Source: Massilia sp.
GTDB taxonomy: Bacteria > Pseudomonadota > Gammaproteobacteria > Burkholderiales > Burkholderiaceae_D
Assembly: GCA_003520365.1 (NCBI GenBank)
Contig: DOUW01000480.1
Coordinates: 4,502 to 15,358 of the forward strand
DNA length: 10,857 nucleotides
Direction of reading: 5' to 3'
Of this stretch, positions 8,569-10,857 are shown in pieces. The notes below the pieces were generated by a model, which saw only the letters and a list, made by a program, of their open reading frames with translations, had not been told where the DNA came from and searched no databases. The stretch's first letter is position 1; each line of letters opens with the position of its first letter. Position numbers and translations under genes: made by a program.

Positions 8569-8587
8569 GGCGTTTTCCGAGTGTCAA
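8559..8587 (-). promoter_or_regulatory. Strong promoter of transporter 1
   Basis: On the minus strand a perfect -35 TTGACA (8582-8587) is followed after 17 bases by TATTTT (8559-8564), four of six matches to TATAAT. Transcription would start near 8552, about 155 bases before the transporter 1 start. The -10 lies inside operator-like box 1. Confidence 0.6.
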
Positions 8588-8609
8588 TCCAGCATTTGCA
8601 TAGTAAAAT
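8581..8609 (+). promoter_or_regulatory. Candidate promoter of transporter 2 and the esterase
   Basis: GTGTCA (8581-8586, four of six matches to TTGACA) and TAAAAT (8604-8609, five of six to TATAAT) are 17 bases apart. The start would be near 8616 and box 2 would lie downstream of it, where a bound protein could act as a roadblock. An alternative is TCGACA (8626-8631) with TAACAT (8650-8655), spacer 18. That one would put box 2 on the -10 but leave a leader of only about 11 bases. Confidence 0.4.
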
Positions 8610-8637
8610 CGCCATGTCTACGGGCTCGACAGTGAGT

Positions 8638-8655
8638 TTTGTAGTCAAATAACAT
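8638..8655 (+). promoter_or_regulatory. Operator-like box 2 (HexR-like)
   Basis: TTTGTAGTCAAATAACAT is the second copy of the box, 17 bases before the transporter 2 start codon. Its core at 8640-8654 agrees with the recalled HexR consensus at 12 of 15 positions. With box 1 it brackets both divergent promoters, so one regulator could control both directions, possibly with looping. Confidence 0.55.
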
Positions 8656-8672
8656 AACAACACGGAGACACC

Positions 8673-9971
8673 ATGCTCGACATGCAGCGTCGGCTGAGCC
8701 CTTCCTTCTACGCATTGACCAGCTTGCCGGCGACGGCGATGGGCTTTGCGCTGTGCATCCAGATTTCCGCCCTGAGCTGGCTGCTGAGTACCAAATACCA
8801 CCTCGACATCCACGAGATCGGCATCGTCTGGGCCGCCGGGCCGCTGGCCGGCATCCTGGGCCAGGTGATCATCGGCTTCATCAGCGACAAGACCTGGTTC
8901 TGGGGTGGGCGGCGCCGGCCCTTCATCCTGATCGGCGGCACCCTGGCCGCCCTGTCGGTGTTCCTGCTGCCGCGCATCGAGGTGGTGGCCGACCTGCTCG
9001 GCGTGACCAACCTGCTGGCGGTGGCCGTCATCATCGCCCTGACGCTCGATTTGTCGATCAACATCAGCTTCAACCCGACCCGCTCGCTGATCGCCGACGT
9101 CACGCCCGAGGGCCAGGCGCGCACGCGCGGGTATACCTGGATGCAGACGATTTCCGGCTTCTGGGGCGTGATGGCCTACCTGATCGGCGCCTTCATCGGC
9201 AACTATGCGCTCATTGCGATCGGCGTGATCGTCGTACTGGCCTTCTCGGTGCTGCCGGTGTTCCTGATCGAGGAGCCGCGCGAACTGGCGCCCGAGGCGG
9301 CAGCGTCCGCAGCGTCCGTGGCGCCGGCCGCCGCCACCGGCACCGACTGGGGCCAGTTGTGGCGCCTGTGGACGGCGCACGCCTTCAGCTGGTTCGGCGT
9401 GCAGGCCATGTTCGTCTATATCATCGCCTTCATCCAGCAGCACGTGGTCGCCGCCGGCGCCACGGCGGAACAGGCGGCGGCGCAGTCGGGCCACGTGATC
9501 GCGATCTCGTTCGCGGTGATGAACGTGGTCGGCTTCCTGCTGCCGGCGCTGGTGCTGGCGCCCCTGGGCGCGCGCATCGGACGGGTGCGCACCCAGGCGA
9601 TCTGCATCGGCATCATGGCCCTCGCCTACTTCGCGATCGCCCTGCTCGCGCGCTCGCCCGCCAGCCTGTATGTACTGATGGCGGTGGTCGGCATCGGCTG
9701 GGCGGCCGTGGTCAGCCTGCCCTTCGCGATCATGAGCGAAAAGGTCGACAAGCGCCGCATGGGCTTTTTCATGGGCCTGTTCAACCTGTCGGTGGTGCTG
9801 CCGCAGCTGGCGACGACGGGCGTCGGCTACGTGCTGCGGGATGCGGCCGACAAGAGCCTGCTGTTCCTGATCTGCGGCGGCTGCCTCGCGGTGTCGGCCG
9901 TGCTGTGGACCTTCGTCAGCGACGCCCGCGCCACGCAGGCGCTCGAGCCGGCGCTCGCCAACTCGCACTAA
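8673..9971 (+). CDS. SLC45/GPH-type MFS sugar transporter 2
   Basis: A 432-residue inner-membrane carrier, clearly a distant paralogue of transporter 1. It shares the loop signature at 68-84 (GFISDKTWFWGGRRRPF), the N-x-S-x-x-P-x-R motif at 130-137 with Asp142, and RRMGFFMGLFN at 361-371. About 12 hydrophobic segments are visible. The central cytoplasmic loop at 200-228 is Ala/Pro-rich and differs from the charged loop of transporter 1. GGAG five bases before the ATG supports the start. The stop TAA is followed at once by an in-frame TAG. The esterase gene follows after 16 bases, so the two form an operon. Its substrate is likely an alpha-glucoside such as maltose; whether the two carriers split maltose and longer dextrins, or one carries another sugar, cannot be told from sequence. 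Confidence 0.9.
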   Translation: MLDMQRRLSPSFYALTSLPATAMGFALCIQISALSWLLSTKYHLDIHEIGIVWAAGPLAGILGQVIIGFISDKTWFWGGRRRPFILIGGTLAALSVFLLPRIEVVADLLGVTNLLAVAVIIALTLDLSINISFNPTRSLIADVTPEGQARTRGYTWMQTISGFWGVMAYLIGAFIGNYALIAIGVIVVLAFSVLPVFLIEEPRELAPEAAASAASVAPAAATGTDWGQLWRLWTAHAFSWFGVQAMFVYIIAFIQQHVVAAGATAEQAAAQSGHVIAISFAVMNVVGFLLPALVLAPLGARIGRVRTQAICIGIMALAYFAIALLARSPASLYVLMAVVGIGWAAVVSLPFAIMSEKVDKRRMGFFMGLFNLSVVLPQLATTGVGYVLRDAADKSLLFLICGGCLAVSAVLWTFVSDARATQALEPALANSH

Positions 9972-9987
9972 TAGAAGGACATCGCCC

Positions 9988-10845
9988 ATGCACCCGTTCC
10001 GCCGCGTCTTCTCGCCGCTGTGCCTGGCCATGCTGCTGGCCGCCCCGGTCTTCGCCACGGCCGCCGACACGGCGCCGCCCAAGGCCTCGACCGCCCTGCC
10101 CGGCGTGCACGTCCTGCCCGAACTGCTGGACATGCCGGGCCTGGACCGCAAGCGCCAGGTGCGCCTGTATCTGCCGCCGGGCTATGCCACGTCAAGCAAG
10201 CGCTATCCCGTGCTCTACATGCACGACGGCCAGAACCTGTTCGACGAAGCGACCGCCTATGCCGGCGAGTGGAGGGTCGACGAAACGCTGGACGCGCTCG
10301 CCAGGGAAGGCAAGCTGGAACTGATCGTGGTCGGCATCGACAACGGCCTGGAAAAGCGCATGACGGAGCTGAACGCCTGGCCGCACACGGAATTCGGCGC
10401 GCCCGAGGGACGGGAATACACCGACTTCATCGTCAAGGTGCTCAAGCCCCTCATCGACGGCAAGTACCGCACCCTGCCCGGCCGCGCGTACACGGCCATC
10501 ATGGGCAGCTCGATGGGCGGCCTGGCCTCGCACTATGCGATCGCCCAGTATCCGCAGGTGTTCAGCAAGGCCGGCGTGTTCTCGCCGGCCTACTGGACGG
10601 CGCAGCCCGCGTTCGACTTCATGGCGCGGCATCCGGTGCCGAAGGATGCGCGGCTGTTCATGCTGATGGGAGAAAAGGAAGGCGGGGCGATGGTGCCGGA
10701 CGTCGAGCGCATGGCGGCCGTGGTGAAGCAAAGCGGGCATCCGGCGGCGAATACGGTACTGAAGATCGTGCCGGGGGCGGAGCACAACGAGGCGTTCTGG
10801 AGCGGGGAGCTGCGCGAGGCGCTGTTGTGGATGTTTGCGGATTAA
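9988..10845 (+). CDS. Exported Esterase-D-like alpha/beta hydrolase
   Basis: A 285-residue alpha/beta hydrolase of the putative esterase (Esterase D / enterochelin-esterase-like) group, exported by a signal peptide (residues 1-25, cleavage after ATA25). Residues 58-85 hold the strand and MHDGQN loop typical of the group. The nucleophile elbow is GSSMGG (173-178) with Ser175, and the base is probably His266 in AEHNE. The acid is not certain; Glu229 or Glu231 in MGEKEGG is at the expected place. AAGGA eight bases before the ATG supports the start. It is the second gene of the transporter 2 operon. That context suggests it removes an acyl group from an imported or extracellular carbohydrate, but this family also includes siderophore esterases and acyltransferases, so the substrate is unknown. 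A REP-like element begins directly after its stop. Confidence 0.9.
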   Translation: MHPFRRVFSPLCLAMLLAAPVFATAADTAPPKASTALPGVHVLPELLDMPGLDRKRQVRLYLPPGYATSSKRYPVLYMHDGQNLFDEATAYAGEWRVDETLDALAREGKLELIVVGIDNGLEKRMTELNAWPHTEFGAPEGREYTDFIVKVLKPLIDGKYRTLPGRAYTAIMGSSMGGLASHYAIAQYPQVFSKAGVFSPAYWTAQPAFDFMARHPVPKDARLFMLMGEKEGGAMVPDVERMAAVVKQSGHPAANTVLKIVPGAEHNEAFWSGELREALLWMFAD

Positions 10846-10857
10846 CGTAGGGTGGGC
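10846..10857 (+). repeat. REP-like element, cut by the window edge
   Basis: CGTAGGGTGGGC is identical to the first 12 bases of the element at 6867. It starts at the base after the esterase stop codon and runs off the window, so the second arm is not seen. Confidence 0.7.

Noticed and set aside
7068..10151. A single 1027-codon minus-strand frame that includes transporter 1
   Set aside because: Only the last 442 codons look like protein. The rest is antisense to transporter 2 and passes through the promoter region; the start at 8396 has its own ribosome binding site.

Overview
This window looks like GC-rich betaproteobacterial DNA, most likely from an Oxalobacteraceae member such as Massilia or a close relative. 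That rests on codon use, the protein families, and a palindromic intergenic repeat (core GTGGGCAC-N2/3-GTGCCCAC with a CCTAC arm) of a kind I associate with that group. I ran no search, so the assignment is an inference. I see no tRNA, rRNA, CRISPR array, insertion sequence or phage gene.

Layout. Positions 1-8396 hold seven leftward genes: the 5' part of a glucokinase gene (glk, running off the left edge), an acidic lipoprotein of unknown function, an RlmI-like protein that lacks its methyltransferase domain, a secreted alpha/beta hydrolase, an exported GH13 alpha-amylase, a phosphoglucomutase (pgm) and an SLC45/GPH-type sugar transporter of the major facilitator superfamily. From 8673 two rightward genes follow: a second transporter of the same type, and an exported Esterase-D-like hydrolase that starts 16 bases after it. 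The two transporters are divergent and share a 276-base control region.

How the genes fit together. The right two thirds read as a maltose/maltodextrin (alpha-glucan) utilisation locus. The amylase cuts alpha-glucans outside the cytoplasm, the transporters bring products through the inner membrane, and glucokinase plus phosphoglucomutase interconvert glucose, glucose-6-phosphate and glucose-1-phosphate. A cytoplasmic maltose phosphorylase or glucosidase, an outer-membrane receptor and a regulator are not in the window and may lie outside it. The lipoprotein, RlmI-like and alpha/beta hydrolase genes have no visible link to sugar use.

Regulation. The divergent transporter region contains two nearly identical 18-base boxes (8551-8568 and 8638-8655), one lying on a strong leftward promoter. 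A degraded form of the box lies upstream of glk. The boxes resemble the site of HexR, the RpiR-family regulator of central sugar metabolism. Palindromic REP-like elements sit directly behind the stop codons of the amylase, first transporter and esterase genes. One pair of them forms a 176-base element with 14-base perfect terminal inverted repeats between transporter 1 and pgm.
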